A stretch of DNA of 64,000 bases, from assembly GCA_018806915.1 (NCBI GenBank), contig JAGKQI010000073.1, forward strand, positions 806,001-870,000, given 5' to 3'. The position numbers and the translations under genes are program-made. Below the pieces are notes generated by a model. It was given only the letters and a program-made list of their open reading frames with translations. It made no database searches and was not told the DNA's origin. This document shows, in pieces, positions 9,749-19,930 of this stretch. Every line of letters starts with the position of its first letter. Position 1 is the first letter of the stretch. The DNA comes from Phytophthora colocasiae (Eukaryota > Oomycota > Peronosporomycetes > Peronosporales > Peronosporaceae).

Positions 9749-9773
9749 CTTCAGTACTCAATACTTGAAATGA

Positions 9774-10052
9774 TGAACCCCAGAACTTAGTTCTTGTTTA
9801 AACTCAATTTATTATTCTCTGCTTAATTGCCCTCTAATAGATCGATGTACTCAGTCGTTGGCAAAAGGAGAAGTGAGCTCTTTTCGCTGTTTTGACAATC
9901 GTCGCACGAGTGAATTGCCGTCGGCAGAAGTGCCGACAGCGTTGATTGGCACTTACAGACGCCGCCTTTCCACACCTCACTTAACTCGAGTATACTTATC
10001 TAATCTTTGGTATACTTCGTCACAAGCCTCACTGGCTTGCGGCTCATTCTAA
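9774..10052 (-). repeat. LTR of Copia-1 (5' LTR in element orientation)
   Basis: Direct repeat of 7426-7716. On the plus strand its last recognised bases are ATTCTAA, directly followed by a G-run. The outermost CA/TG dinucleotide seems to have been lost there. Confidence 0.75.
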
Positions 10053-10218
10053 GGGGGGGGGGTACCCCTCTTTCAGATTTTGGAAATGCTCAAAATGCTA
10101 CGGGAATCGCTGCAATGGTAGTATACATTGTATAGTATGTTACATTCAAATTCAGGATATTACATTCCGCGGTGAATATTTATCGACAACTAAACAATAT
10201 CGTAACTGGCAACTTTCC

Positions 10219-11491
10219 CCCCGCATTTAAATTTTTTAAAAAAGGTTTAAAATCTATATTTATATTTACAAGCATCATGTTAATGCATAGTACTAATTTG
10301 CAGTACTGATTTATGATGCCATCGACTAGCCCTTTAAATACCTGTTGAGGGGGCGGGCGTGGGGGAAAGAATCGCAGTTTCCAGAGACATCGTCAATAAA
10401 AGACGGCATCAACTTTTTAGGATAGTCGCGGAAGGCCTGCAAAGAATTTTAAGCAAAGAAAAAATATGAATAAAGAAAAAAAAGAACCTTGAGGCGCTGC
10501 TTGAGACGTATCTCCTAGACACCCTTAATGCGATGCGTGTGAGCTCCGTTCTCATGGTTAACAAAGTTGTTTTAGTGGTTGACCCACTCGCGAGTATAAC
10601 CCATACCTTGAAGGCATAACTTGAAGGTATGGGTCATTCTCAAGAGTGTGGCTGCCGTCTGCGCTTACATACGCCGGCCACATATCACTCGTAATGTGCG
10701 TCCTAGTACACAACAGCAAGTTAATCCAAAGACAGAAACAGAAAAATCAACTTACCCTGGAAGAATAAACCTTTTGATTTCCGCCGACAAAGTCGGTTTG
10801 GTGCGGTCGTCATCGACAACCTTGGCGAACCACAAATTTTGTGGCTCGATCAACCCCGCCGAATAGCCAAAAGTCAGTGTGACCTGTGCCCATGTTGTTT
10901 TTTTGACGTTTTCTTTATGCTTGTTTCATCTATTTCGACAACATACCCTGGGCCTTCAACCTGACGAACCAACCTTTTGTAAAAAGTTTTTTTTTTAAAT
11001 ATTTAACTAATACATTAAAATATAATCAACCATAATCGGTATGTCGTGGTCTTTGAAGTCCGACCAGTTTGAATTGCAGTGGTGCTCTTCTCCTGTTTAG
11101 GCCAGAAGAAAACGCCAGCACGGCTTGGTGTAGCTTGAGTTCTTGACCTTCAAAACAAGTACCCTTCTTGAATGATCGTTCAAGACGACATGTAGCGCGA
11201 TTGCACCTAAAGCGACGGCAGCATGGAGCCAAATGCATCGCATCACCGCACTTCGGGCAGTCGTGAGAAGTTGGCAGTATTCCTACCTTGTAGCACCACT
11301 GTAAGGCTGTTGTCTCGGTGCTGCATGCGGCCATCACTACCTGGAGGGTGAAGTCCTCGCAGTCGGACATGTACATTTCTCTTGTCATGGTGAAGGAGGC
11401 TCGTTGGTAGTGGTAGACTTACAAACTGACTGACTCAATAAAATTTTGCAAATATTTTTTTTACCTTTTTAAAAAAATTGTAAATGCGGGG
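10219..11491 (-). mobile_element. Degenerate Merlin (IS1016/ISXO2-like) DNA transposon (Merlin-1)
   Basis: CCCCGCATTTAAATTTTTTA at 10219 is mirrored by TAAAAAAATTGTAAATGCGGGG ending at 11491, imperfect terminal inverted repeats of about 28 bases. Between them lies a Merlin-type transposase on the minus strand. No convincing 8-9 base target duplication is visible, so the ends are approximate. Confidence 0.65.
10470..11388 (-). pseudogene. Merlin transposase (DDE, ISXO2-like) with one intron
   Basis: The N-terminal zinc-ribbon/HTH part (11026-11388) has ALQWCYKVGILPTSHDCPKC and a second CNRATC pair. Catalytic blocks follow at lower coordinates. VEIDETSIKKTSK (about 10925) holds the first Asp. 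WLFGGVDRATK, then FAKVVDDDRTKPTLSAEIKR, lies at about 10780-10890 after a frameshift. THITSDMWPAY holds the second Asp, and YTREWVNH with NFVN, NGAHTHRIKGV is the terminal block. A GT-AG intron of about 70 bases (GTAAGTTGAT...GTGTACTAG, about 10692-10763) separates FILPG from THITSDMW. Frameshifts and a stop (GV*EIRLKQRLK, where Trp is expected) show it is inactive. Confidence 0.75.
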
Positions 11492-11834
11492 AAAAATGAA
11501 TGAGTGCCTCGTAGCTTACTGTCATCGGAAGTTGGAGGTGGGCGCTGTCCCTGACGTGTCCCTCACTCGTCTCCACTCCGCCCCTTGATAATCATGAAGC
11601 TTCCACTACTTGATAGCAGTGCATATCAAACCTGCATCTAGTACAAATATGCAGCCAGTTGCAAGTAAAACACTACAGCCCAGGGAGAATTGTATTATTC
11701 ATTAAGCAAAGTGACGGCTTACACAGAACAGGTACGAGAAGAGAACTCCCACACTCCCCTAAGTAGGGACCTGTGAAGGTGGGTTTCTACGAGGGTAAGC
11801 TGGACATGACGTTCGTCGACGCGGCGATCCGCTG

Positions 11835-12576
11835 GTGGTGTTAACACGCTCGGATGAGTTAATCGTGCTGGAGCTGCCGCTTTCTGCTGCAAAAGTACGT
11901 TACGGTGATGCTGAATGTACGGCTCTCCGGCAAAACACGCCCAATGGCCCTCTTCAGCATAACTTGGAACCTGAAACCTGGAAGTCACGCTCCAACGTTC
12001 CAGGTTACATACCCGCTCAGCTAAAAAAGAGAGAGATCATCCTACGCAGCGACGTTCACTCACGCGATAGAATCGTAGAGGTATGCGACCTTTCGGGAGC
12101 CTCCATTTCGTTTGCTACGAGCGCAATGGACAGGCAGAGTCGTGTCGTGTTGCTTGCATGGCTAATTGACATGTTCACCGAGCCAGCGCATGATTCCGCG
12201 TCTGTCCTGAAGGATCTGCATCGAATTGAAGAAGTAGAGAAACTTTTCGTTAGTGAGCTGAGCTCATTGTTCCAAAAGACCGTGATGTCATCGCCAAAGA
12301 AAGAAGCAGCCACTGGTCTATGATGCTCTTCTCAAGTATTTTACGACGCCAATATGAAGGATTTATTTCGTTTGGATTTTAGCATGATGGCGTGCCTTGT
12401 AAAAGAACTCAGTCCGCATTTTATTGTGGATCGAGACGCACCTGATGCCGTACCGCCACCAAAGCGAGTGGCTATTTTCGTGTATTATTGCGCTCAAGCT
12501 TCATCTTTAGCTGCTACTGCTGATCGATTTGCCGTTGGACCCTCAACCGTGTCTAGTATAATCAAAGAAGTTGCTG
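11835..12576 (+). pseudogene. PIF/Harbinger transposase, N-terminal fragment
   Basis: The clear part is 12354-12576. FRLDFSMMACLVKELSPHF is followed by VPPPKRVAIFVYYCAQASSL, then ADRFAVGPSTVSSIIKEV, which is the helix-turn-helix of HARBI1/PIF transposases. The preceding frame (from about 11838, no ATG at its start) may be its N-terminal extension. The DDE domain is absent: at about 12577 the sequence switches to a minus-strand Gypsy gag. No second half was found in the window. Confidence 0.6.
11975..12006. repeat. Inverted repeat AACCTGGAA...TTCCAGGTT
   Basis: A perfect 9-base stem with a 14-base loop. A closely similar arrangement (AACCTGGA...TCCAGGTT, 36299-36331) occurs in every tandem-array unit, which suggests a shared small mobile sequence. 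Confidence 0.5.
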
Positions 12577-12819
12577 CTACCAGAGCTCGTTGCGTTTCCG
12601 GCTTTCCGCCAATGTGCTCTTGCATTGCAAGGCTGATCGCCTCTTCGAGAGTATTCGGATACTCTCGGAAGAGGTATGTCTTGACGGGACCATGCCTTAG
12701 TCCCTTCATGAACTTGCCGACCTTGGTCGCCTCGTCGATCGACTGTGTTCGATACCAAGTATCGAGCACGCTGGACAAAGGTGTGAACATCATCCTTGCC
12801 CTGCTGCAGATCGAGAAAC
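12577..12819 (-). pseudogene. Gypsy-A gag, distal part (separated by insertion)
   Basis: On the minus strand from 12819 the frame reads LDLQQGKDDVHTFVQRARY and, after a frameshift near 12730, DEATKVGKFMKGLRHGPVKT, then LFREYPNTLEEAISLAMQEH. This is the standard Ty3/Gypsy retrotransposon Gag core. Its upstream half lies at 29263-29961, on the other side of the 16.4-kb Gypsy. Confidence 0.8.
12816..12819 (+). repeat. Target-site duplication AAAC of the large Gypsy (left)
   Basis: AAAC at 12816-12819 is repeated at 29263-29266. Removing the insertion and one AAAC rejoins the interrupted Gypsy-A gag frame (AEF to LDLQQG) without a shift. Confidence 0.85.
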
Positions 12820-14504
12820 TGTCGCGAAGTCGGTGAAACTTTGATCGCGGAGCAGGGGCGTATAGTGAACCCTAGTTATACGACTACTGAAAAATAGTCT
12901 TCAGAGCCGTATAACGATAGGTTGGCGTGTGGTACCTTGCGGTATCCTCGTGGGTTCGTTGTCTTCGGAAATATGACCCTCGCCGGAGTCTGAGAATGTG
13001 TGGTGAAGAGAAGTTGGGTTTCCCTTGGAGTCTGGTGTCGGTATTCAGGAAATCCTTCCAGGAGCGTTCGGGAGTCGGGATCTCTGGGAACCAAGATAGT
13101 TTCCAGGAAGTCGGCGGTCGAAAATAGGTTAATATACCAGAGAAAGTCTGAAATCGGTGTCTGAATATCACAAATCCAGAACCGAGATACCTGACTTTCA
13201 GAGATAAACAACCAATATTCAGAGTTCGAAAATATACAAATATATACAGCCGTTCTTATTCTTTCTAAGCCCTTGAACGGTGGGCTAACACTCCAGGTCA
13301 ACTAGGGACTTACTACCAGACACCTGGTCTGTCTGGTATCCCTTTACGTTCGCGCACCACCCTCTAGTTTAGAGGGAAAATATAAACCAATACAATCGGC
13401 TATATATAACAGTCTACCTTGCACTCTGAAAACGACTGTCTAGTTTCCAGAGCCTGTCCAAACGAGCAATATGAAATGGGCTACCGCTAGAGACAAAACA
13501 AACGACCCAACTAGGATATGGAATAGGCGGGTCCTTTCAGGTCTCTACGTTACCTGATCTCCACCTAAGGGGATTGAATTTGGTGGAGATCACACGACGT
13601 ACGTGATGACGCAGTGGCTTGAATACCTCTCAAGCGGACTTGTGCAGTAGCAAGCAAATTGAACTCTGTTTATCGTTTATCTTCCTCATAACTATCATAT
13701 ATCTCTGGTAACTCTCTTCTTCTTGTCGTCTTTTGCGTCCTTTATGCAGTCAGTCGTCATATCTCAGGTACTCTTGGTCTTTGTATACATCTGGTACTTT
13801 GACTTGGTCTCAGTATGCAGTCTGTGCAGCCGATCTCGATGGGTTGACAAGTAGAGACGTCATTACGGGGGATGTGCAGGTCAGTAATCACTTGAATGCG
13901 TGACTTGAACTTGGGTTCACTTGGTTTCAGTATGGTCTTGGATCTTCGGTGGTTTCAGAGTCTGGTATCCTGGTTTTCAGAGTCTGATATCACTTGGTTT
14001 TCAGAGTCTTAGTCACTCAGAGTTAGAGATACCAGAGTCTTGAGTAAGAAACCAGAGTACGGAGCACCAATGCTTCAACGTACATGAAGATCTTGAGGGT
14101 TGCGCGGGTGCGCGGCGTCCGGCGCGCGATACTTGGTCTCTGCGGGTATATATTGTGAATCCTTGAACCATCCATCGTCGCGCTGGACGGTAACGGGATG
14201 AGGTCTCTCAGAGATACGTTCTTCTGAGAGACTTTCCGCCAGAACTTAGGCACTCATCGTCGGGGAAAGTCCGGTGACCAGACGGAGTGTAGTCGACCTT
14301 CAGAGTTGTGCACACTCTGAAGTACACTTCTGGTCCTTTGGGCCCCTTTACAGTCAGGCGAAGGTTTATCCACAATCTTCCACAGATGTCGCACGGGTGC
14401 TGCCGCGTCCCAAAGTCCCTTTCGCTTATAACCCATAGTATAACCAATCACATCGTAACGTAATATCCACCTGTCGCTCGAAAATCGGAATTAACATCAT
14501 GTCA
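12820..14504 (-). repeat. 3' LTR of Gypsy-B
   Basis: Identical to 27578-29262 except for about four substitutions (13854, 13913-13914, 14001). A TATATATA box reads on the minus strand at 13401-13408, a plausible promoter element when the LTR is in 5' position. The region 13930-14040 is rich in CAGAGTCTG-like words. Frames of 60-140 codons inside it recur in both LTRs and have no coding character. Confidence 0.92.
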
Positions 14505-14505
14505 A

Positions 14506-14520
14506 CCGCCCCTCCTGGTC
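14506..14520 (-). other. Polypurine tract of Gypsy-B
   Basis: On the minus strand GACCAGGAGGGGCGGT ends directly at the 3' LTR. A purine-rich tract in this position primes plus-strand DNA synthesis in LTR elements. Confidence 0.6.
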
Positions 14521-14747
14521 ACAATCCATCAGTGCGGAACTTTCTCCAAGCTGTGTATCATGGCCAGGCCTATCAAACATTCTGATAGACGGTTTTCAGA
14601 GCGTAGCGTAGCTGCAACTCTTTGCCAGTTACCTGGTTTTCAGAGTCTCTGGTGTCCCGTCGCACAATCTGATTCTCTCAGACTCAGAAACTTGAATTTG
14701 ACTTGCCTAACAGGCGATCATTTTCAAAACTCCGTCCTTTCGCTCAT

Positions 14748-15442
14748 GACTGAGGAAACGAACGCTTCTCTGAGCTTAAACGCCTCACCGGATGGGGCGG
14801 CAGGCGACCACAGGCACTTGTCCTGCTTCGGCAACTGCCAATATATCGCAGGGTGGAGATGTTGGTTCAGCCACATCGCCAGGTGGCAGCCCTAGCGCTC
14901 CAGCCCATGCATCCAAACCTACCGACTCACAGGTCGATGGTCCGACTGAGGACCTCCCTGGTGATGACATGAACTCGGCCGGTGTTGGTGATCTCTCGCC
15001 ACCAGTGGCTTCACGTGGGGAATCTCACTCTGAATTCTCTGAGGGAACTCCTGGTGTCTTCAGACCGCGAGCCTTTGGTGCCCCACGGCTTTTGTCTACG
15101 GAAGAGGTCGATCGGCTGTTTCGCCAGGGTCTGGTGACATCCACAGGGGATCAAGTTACGGCGTTGGGGGACTCTGATGTTCCCCAGAACTATGTCGCTC
15201 CCAGCGTGAAGCCAGAGGGACGTGCCTTTCTGGTGAGTACCCCCGCGCGAGCTGAAGACTTCAGAAGAGGGCGCCACATAGCGAATGCGTACGGTGGCCC
15301 CTGTGTACTCGTGGGTTACGAGGCACTTACTGATGAAGACCTCCGGGAGCTGGAGCGAGTGATTCCAAGCTTCGATCCCGCCGAAGTGGTGTCTCCATGT
15401 GCCCAAACTCCGGATGTACGCACTCTAGATGCTCTGACGTAG
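14748..15442 (+). CDS. Antisense ORF of Gypsy-B, N-terminal part
   Basis: This lies opposite to gag-pol, between the 3' LTR and the integrase. The frame from ATG 14792 gives 216 aa. A better start may be ATG 14748 (MTEETNASLSLNASPDG), joined by a one-base shift at the GGGG near 14795. The first third is Ser/Pro/Gly/Asp-rich and probably disordered; a more ordered part follows (FGAPRLLSTEEVDRLFRQGL, then EALTDEDLRELERVIPSF). The frame stops at 15440 exactly where the next antisense frame becomes open (15438), so both are probably one protein. I recognise no domain. The LTR upstream on this strand could supply an antisense promoter. Confidence 0.55.
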
Positions 15443-17165
15443 CGAGAGCCCACGGTACCTGTCATATCCACCGAAGCCCCAGACTCTGAAATCACCTCCT
15501 AAGCGACCGCTCAAGTGGGACTCCAAGAATTTGCAGCGTCGCCCGTCCGGACACAAGCCCGTTGAAGAGTCGGCGCTTCCGGCGAATGCAGATTCTAAGG
15601 TGGCAAAGTCTGAGGTCCACAAGAGGCTCCCTGGTGACGTGGTCTGGAAGGAAGTTCGACCCGACCTCCGCCAAGCCCTGCTATCTGGGATCAAGTATGA
15701 TAAGGCCATGGAGTGGCTGGCGTCGGACAAAGCGGCTCACAGTCTCTTTAGCAGTCCGGCTCTCATTCAGATGTTGGTGAGCCTGGTATTCTCTCGTCGC
15801 CTGGATTCTACTCTCTGGGCCAAGTACGTCCCTGAAGTGTATTACCAGATGGCCGACGAGGTGGTGGATCGTCACATCTCAGCTGGTACCGAGCCTGCAG
15901 CCTGGGGTGATCTGGATGGTCACGTAAATTACCCAGAAAGTGATGTCGAGTCCACCGCCGACAACCCCAAGGATGATCCGGATTACAAGGATTCTGGTGT
16001 GATCGAGTCTGGAGACGAAGACGACGACGAGAGCTCTGATGATGGTGCGTCTGACGACAGCGATTCCGAGAGCGACAAGTCTGAAGACAAGAAGCCTCAA
16101 GACAAGAAGTCTGGGAGCAAGAAGTCTGGGGACAAGAAGTCCGGGAGCAAGAAGTCTGGAGACAAGAAGTCTGATGACCACCCGCGTCCTGGTTCCAAAC
16201 GTCCCCGGGATTCTGATGACGACTCAGACTCCGATGATGGACCTATCATCCCCACCAAGAAGTCCAAGAGAAGTATCGCATCCGTAAAGGCCCACACCAG
16301 TCCTAAGTCTCGCCCGAAGTCCACGAGTGGAAGTGGATCGAAGTCCAAAAGTTCTTCTGGGAAAGCGCGTAGTCTGGTGTCCAAGCCCTATAACTCCCTG
16401 ACGGTCAAGGAGCTCCAGGTGGTGGAAACACCAGACTGTGAGGCATCCTCCTGGTTGTACTATGGTATCAGGGTACAACGAGTGAGCTCTACCAAGACCA
16501 CCACTGGCCAGACATTGGGTTTTCCAGACTACGAGGTGCACAAACACTCATGTGCCATCCTCAAGAAGCGCTGGGACTCTGAGCGGTACTGTGCAGTCCT
16601 CCGCAAGAAGCGCGCCCCTTGGAAAGTCATGTTCGACAACCGATTCTCAGAGTTTTACTTCCACAAGCGGGAAGAACTGGGGCCCATGGTGTTGGCTGAC
16701 GTGGAAGACATCGTGCGCAGCATGAAGAAGCATGCTCAAGCCTTCTGGGAGCGTACACATTGGGTGACCATGGATGTTGAGGCTGACGTCAAGTCTGCGG
16801 AGCTTCACAAGTACCGGTCCATGCGTCGAGCCGCCATGATTCGTCAGCACAACGCCCTCATCCGAAAGGTCCTGGGGCACAAAGATTTCCCAGAGTCGCT
16901 GCTTTCAGAGCCTGGCATCTGGGTTGTCCCAGACAAGTCCTGCCCTTGGATCTGGCAAGATCCCAGAGTCGCAGAGCTCGGGGGTCCCAAGTGTCTGAGT
17001 CTGGAGACGCAACTGGGTGACTTGGACGCTATTGAGCCTGCTCGGATGCAATGGGCCACGGTGAATGCGGACGAAGAGTGGCTCCAGTACGTCCCCGCTG
17101 ACATCAAGAAGGATCAGATGACACCTACGGAGCGTTCCGAGAACCCGATCTCCCTTCACTACTGA
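15438..17165 (+). CDS. Antisense ORF of Gypsy-B, main part
   Basis: An open frame of about 575 codons without an ATG near its beginning, which suggests continuation from the preceding frame by frameshift or splicing. It has three parts. An ordered segment contains WKEVRPDLRQALLSGIKYDK and MEWLASDKAAHSLFSSPALI. A long acidic-then-Lys/Ser-rich region carries repeated DKKSGSKKSG units (about 16000-16370) and an RPRDSDDDSDSDDG stretch. A C-terminal ordered domain of about 240 residues contains LTVKELQVVETPDC, WLYYGIRVQRVS and HTHWVTMDVEADV-like blocks and ends ENPISLHY. The charged, lysine-rich middle suggests a nuclear or chromatin-associated protein. No enzyme motif is visible. Codon usage and length argue that it is real, not a shadow. 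Confidence 0.6.
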   Translation, partial: RSESPRYLSYPPKPQTLKSPPKRPLKWDSKNLQRRPSGHKPVEESALPANADSKVAKSEVHKRLPGDVVWKEVRPDLRQALLSGIKYDKAMEWLASDKAAHSLFSSPALIQMLVSLVFSRRLDSTLWAKYVPEVYYQMADEVVDRHISAGTEPAAWGDLDGHVNYPESDVESTADNPKDDPDYKDSGVIESGDEDDDESSDDGASDDSDSESDKSEDKKPQDKKSGSKKSGDKKSGSKKSGDKKSDDHPRPGSKRPRDSDDDSDSDDGPIIPTKKSKRSIASVKAHTSPKSRPKSTSGSGSKSKSSSGKARSLVSKPYNSLTVKELQVVETPDCEASSWLYYGIRVQRVSSTKTTTGQTLGFPDYEVHKHSCAILKKRWDSERYCAVLRKKRAPWKVMFDNRFSEFYFHKREELGPMVLADVEDIVRSMKKHAQAFWERTHWVTMDVEADVKSAELHKYRSMRRAAMIRQHNALIRKVLGHKDFPESLLSEPGIWVVPDKSCPWIWQDPRVAELGGPKCLSLETQLGDLDAIEPARMQWATVNADEEWLQYVPADIKKDQMTPTERSENPISLHY

Positions 17166-17542
17166 AGCTCAGGTGTCCACCATGGTGTCCACGGGAAGGC
17201 TGCATCTTCGAGAAGCCAAATAGTTGTCTGCATTTGTGACGTAAATCCCCGGCCTCAGTGTAGCTTCCTAATCCCTTAATCTTTCAATATCACTCCACGT
17301 AATCACACTTCTTCTCATCATCTCATTGTTCATAACCTCGTAACCTCCATTCTCCACAAACTCACTTCCATATTCACATTCACATAGTCGTTTTATATAA
17401 GCAGCAACATGGTCGATCACATACCCAAACGCACGAATTTCAGAAATAGGTCTCTGAAAACACGCACTCAGATTACCACACTCTAAAAGTCAACATCTGA
17501 AATCCTTCAGATATCAGACTTCCAGATGTGTTTTCAGAGTTA
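17166..17542. other. Convergent spacer between antisense ORF and integrase gene
   Basis: No coding sequence was found. Both the antisense transcript (plus strand) and the gag-pol transcript (minus strand) run into this stretch. It contains several CAGAG/ACTCTG-type words (for example around 17447-17552). Confidence 0.5.
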
Positions 17543-19085
17543 TTAGACTCTGGGATGATCGTCTCCAGCCTGCATCGCCTGAAAACGGGCTCGTGCTCGT
17601 GCACTCTGGTTGAATTCGTAAAGTAATGCTCCACAGTTCAACTTCGATAACGGCAACCACTCAGTTTCATCGTAACCTTTCCACTTAATCAAATATTCGC
17701 GCAGGCGTCTGGACGTCCTGGTACGCTTGTTCCAGCGGGTATCCAGAATCTTCTCCACTTCATACTCGCCGTTTTCAATATCAGGTTCCCAACTATCTCC
17801 TGGTAACAGGGCGGCGTCAAAATCATCATCTTCTGGAATCTGGAGTTCCACCGTGGGTCGTCTGGGGAACAGAGCCCTCGGCTTCAGACGGCTCACATGG
17901 ACCCAGGGGTTCACGCGGTAGCCGGTATCTTCAACCTTGAGTCGTACTCTGAAATCGTCCAGCATCTCCTCGATCCTGAAGGGTCCGTGCCACATGTGTG
18001 CTAGCTTTCTGCTCAATCCCGTTTGTACCTTAGGGATGTAGAGCCATACAGCGTCGCCTATAGCGAAACCTGACTTCAGACGCTCTGATAACTCGTTCCA
18101 CTTTCTGGTCTGTTCTTCAGACCGGTCACGCTTTGCCTTCTTCTGGAGATCTTCGGCACATGCCAGAGCATAGCTATAGTCTCGTTGCATCTTCCGTCTC
18201 CATTCGTACGCAGTTCGCTCCTGAGTCGTCGATGGCTTGGGTCCAAGCATAGCGGACACCGTCCCATGAGCATCCCAACCATGTACCAGGTAGAAAGGCG
18301 TCTCCAGACGGGTGGCATCGAATGACGTGTTCAGGGCAAACATCAGACGTTCGGCGTGATCATCCCAGTCACTTTGATCAGCTTCAGAGATATATGCCTT
18401 AATCGCGCGCACCACAGTCTGTACTGATCTCTCCTGCTGGCCGTTGGCTTGAGGCCGGTACCCTAGAGTAGCTCGTTGTCTGCTACCCAAAAGTTCCCTG
18501 AAACACTTGAACACCTCACTCATAAAGCGAGGATCTTGATCATGACGAATCATAGAGCTAGCACCAAAGTTTCTGAAAACGCGTTCCTCATAAGCCTCTG
18601 CTACATCCTGAGCAGTGGTGACACTCATTGGCTTGCACATTACGTATCCCGAAGACATATCCTGGAACAGCAAGAGAAATGTGTTTCCACGTGCGGATTT
18701 CGGCATGTGGGTCACAAAATCCATAGACACCACTTCAAATGGCCGGCTGGGCTCAATATTTCCAGGGGACGGTCCAGGATTTGGGGGTCGCCCCTTGCCA
18801 CTGGCACAGTCTACGCATTCCTTCACAAATCTTTCCACATCCGCATACATACCCAACCAGTAAAATTCCGAACTCAACTTCTCAAAGGTTCTCCTGATTC
18901 CTTGATGTCCACCTTGGTAGTCTTCATGAGCATAGTGTAACAAGTCTGGATACAAGTCTCTGGGAACCACCAGTCTGAGTTCGTCAACATTGTCCCGGGG
19001 CCGCTCTCGAGTAGCGCGACTCAGGCGATATAGTACATCTCTAGAATCCAGAACGAAGTCCTCAGCAACTCTGGCAAGCTTCCTG
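17543..19085 (-). CDS. Gypsy-B integrase with chromodomain
   Basis: The zinc-binding module is HEDYQGGHQGIRRT...CVDCASGKG (HHCC). The catalytic core has SMDFVTHMPKSARG (Asp), MIRHDQDPRFMSEVF (Asp) and RPQANGQQERSVQT (Glu). The GPY/F-type segment is HMWHGPFRIEEMLDDF. A C-terminal chromodomain (EYEVEKILDTRWNKR, REYLIKWKGYDETEWLPLS) is predicted to direct integration to marked chromatin. The frame from about 18970 is intact; upstream sequence (RLVVPRDLYPDLLHY) is joined to the RNase H part by a frameshift near 19085. Confidence 0.92.
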
Positions 19086-19087
19086 AC

Positions 19088-19930
19088 TCATGGTCGTGGT
19101 AAATCTCCCACGTCACCTTTCAGAAACTTCATGAGTTCAACCAAGTACGGGTCCTGGCTCTGATGCGCCTTGATCCGTCGCCAGCGTTCTGCCTGGAACT
19201 CCAAAGGCCCCAAAGGTTCTCGTTCGTCATCACCCTCAGGCAGATTAGCGTCAGGCGGTGCTTGGGCACGGGTTACAGCAATCAACACTCTGACCGATCG
19301 AGGTAGGGGTGCGGATTCCGGATCAAAAAACATTCCTCGGGACTCTGGTGACGCATTATGATTTTCAGAGTCTGATATTTTTGACTCTTGAGCTTTCATG
19401 TCCGGGGTTGAGCAAGGCTTCATCAGTTTCTCATGAACTTTGGATACCAGTTGCAAGTGCATAAGTTCATCCTCGTCTTGCACCTGCCAAGCTTCCCCAA
19501 GAGTCAAAGTCTTCGAGGTCAGGTAATCCGCTGCTTGGTTAAACTCGCGCTTCACATGCACCAACTTCAGAGTCCGAAACTTGGTTTTCAGAGACTCAAA
19601 TTCGGCCAACCTCCGTTGCAAGTTAGGCTGATTGCAGTTGATTAGTCCCTGAGCCTGTTGTATCATCGCGATGCATGAATCTCCCACAACCACCAACTCC
19701 TGTACTCCGTGGTCGAGTGCCATCTTCAGACCATAATTCAGGCCACAGTATTCCGAGTCATTCACCGTGACATCCGTCAGGGAAACCCTCGGGCTTCCAA
19801 GAACGCTCCACCCGGGAGTTCCCAGAGTATACACCCACAGCTTCCCAGACGGGTAGACGTCTTTGCGGCACCATCAAAACTCAGAACATAGCCCTGATAA
19901 TCTGCTTCCAGCATTTCCACACTGATAGGA
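19088..19930 (-). CDS. Gypsy-B second RNase H (archaeal-type)
   Basis: This domain lies downstream of the usual RT-RNase H. Visible catalytic positions are YVLSFDGAAKTSTRLGSCG (Asp), VNDSEYCGLNYGLKMA (Glu), ELVVVGDSCIAMIQQAQG (Asp) and VKREFNQAADYLTSKT (Asp). The pattern is that of archaeal/plant-type RNase H, known as an extra domain in some plant and oomycete Gypsy elements. A frameshift near 19800 divides the domain. The part after it (to 19088) is a Glu-rich linker to the integrase. Confidence 0.8.

Larger units (their letters stand above)
7426..10052 (-). mobile_element. Copia LTR retrotransposon with large internal deletion (Copia-1)
   Basis: Two direct repeats (7426-7716 and 9774-10052) enclose gag and the distal part of pol on the minus strand. 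A purine tract (TTAGTGGGGG on the minus strand, at about 7717-7726) precedes the LTR copy at 7716, as expected for the polypurine primer. Protease, integrase and most of the reverse transcriptase are missing, so the element is non-autonomous. G-runs of 11 and 10 bases flank it (7414-7424 and 10053-10062). These may be the target duplication, but homopolymers hide the exact ends. Confidence 0.85.

Noticed and set aside
12876..14447. Recurring ORFs of 60-141 codons in the Gypsy-B LTRs
   Set aside because: They occur identically in both LTRs, have no family resemblance and lie in promoter/UTR sequence.
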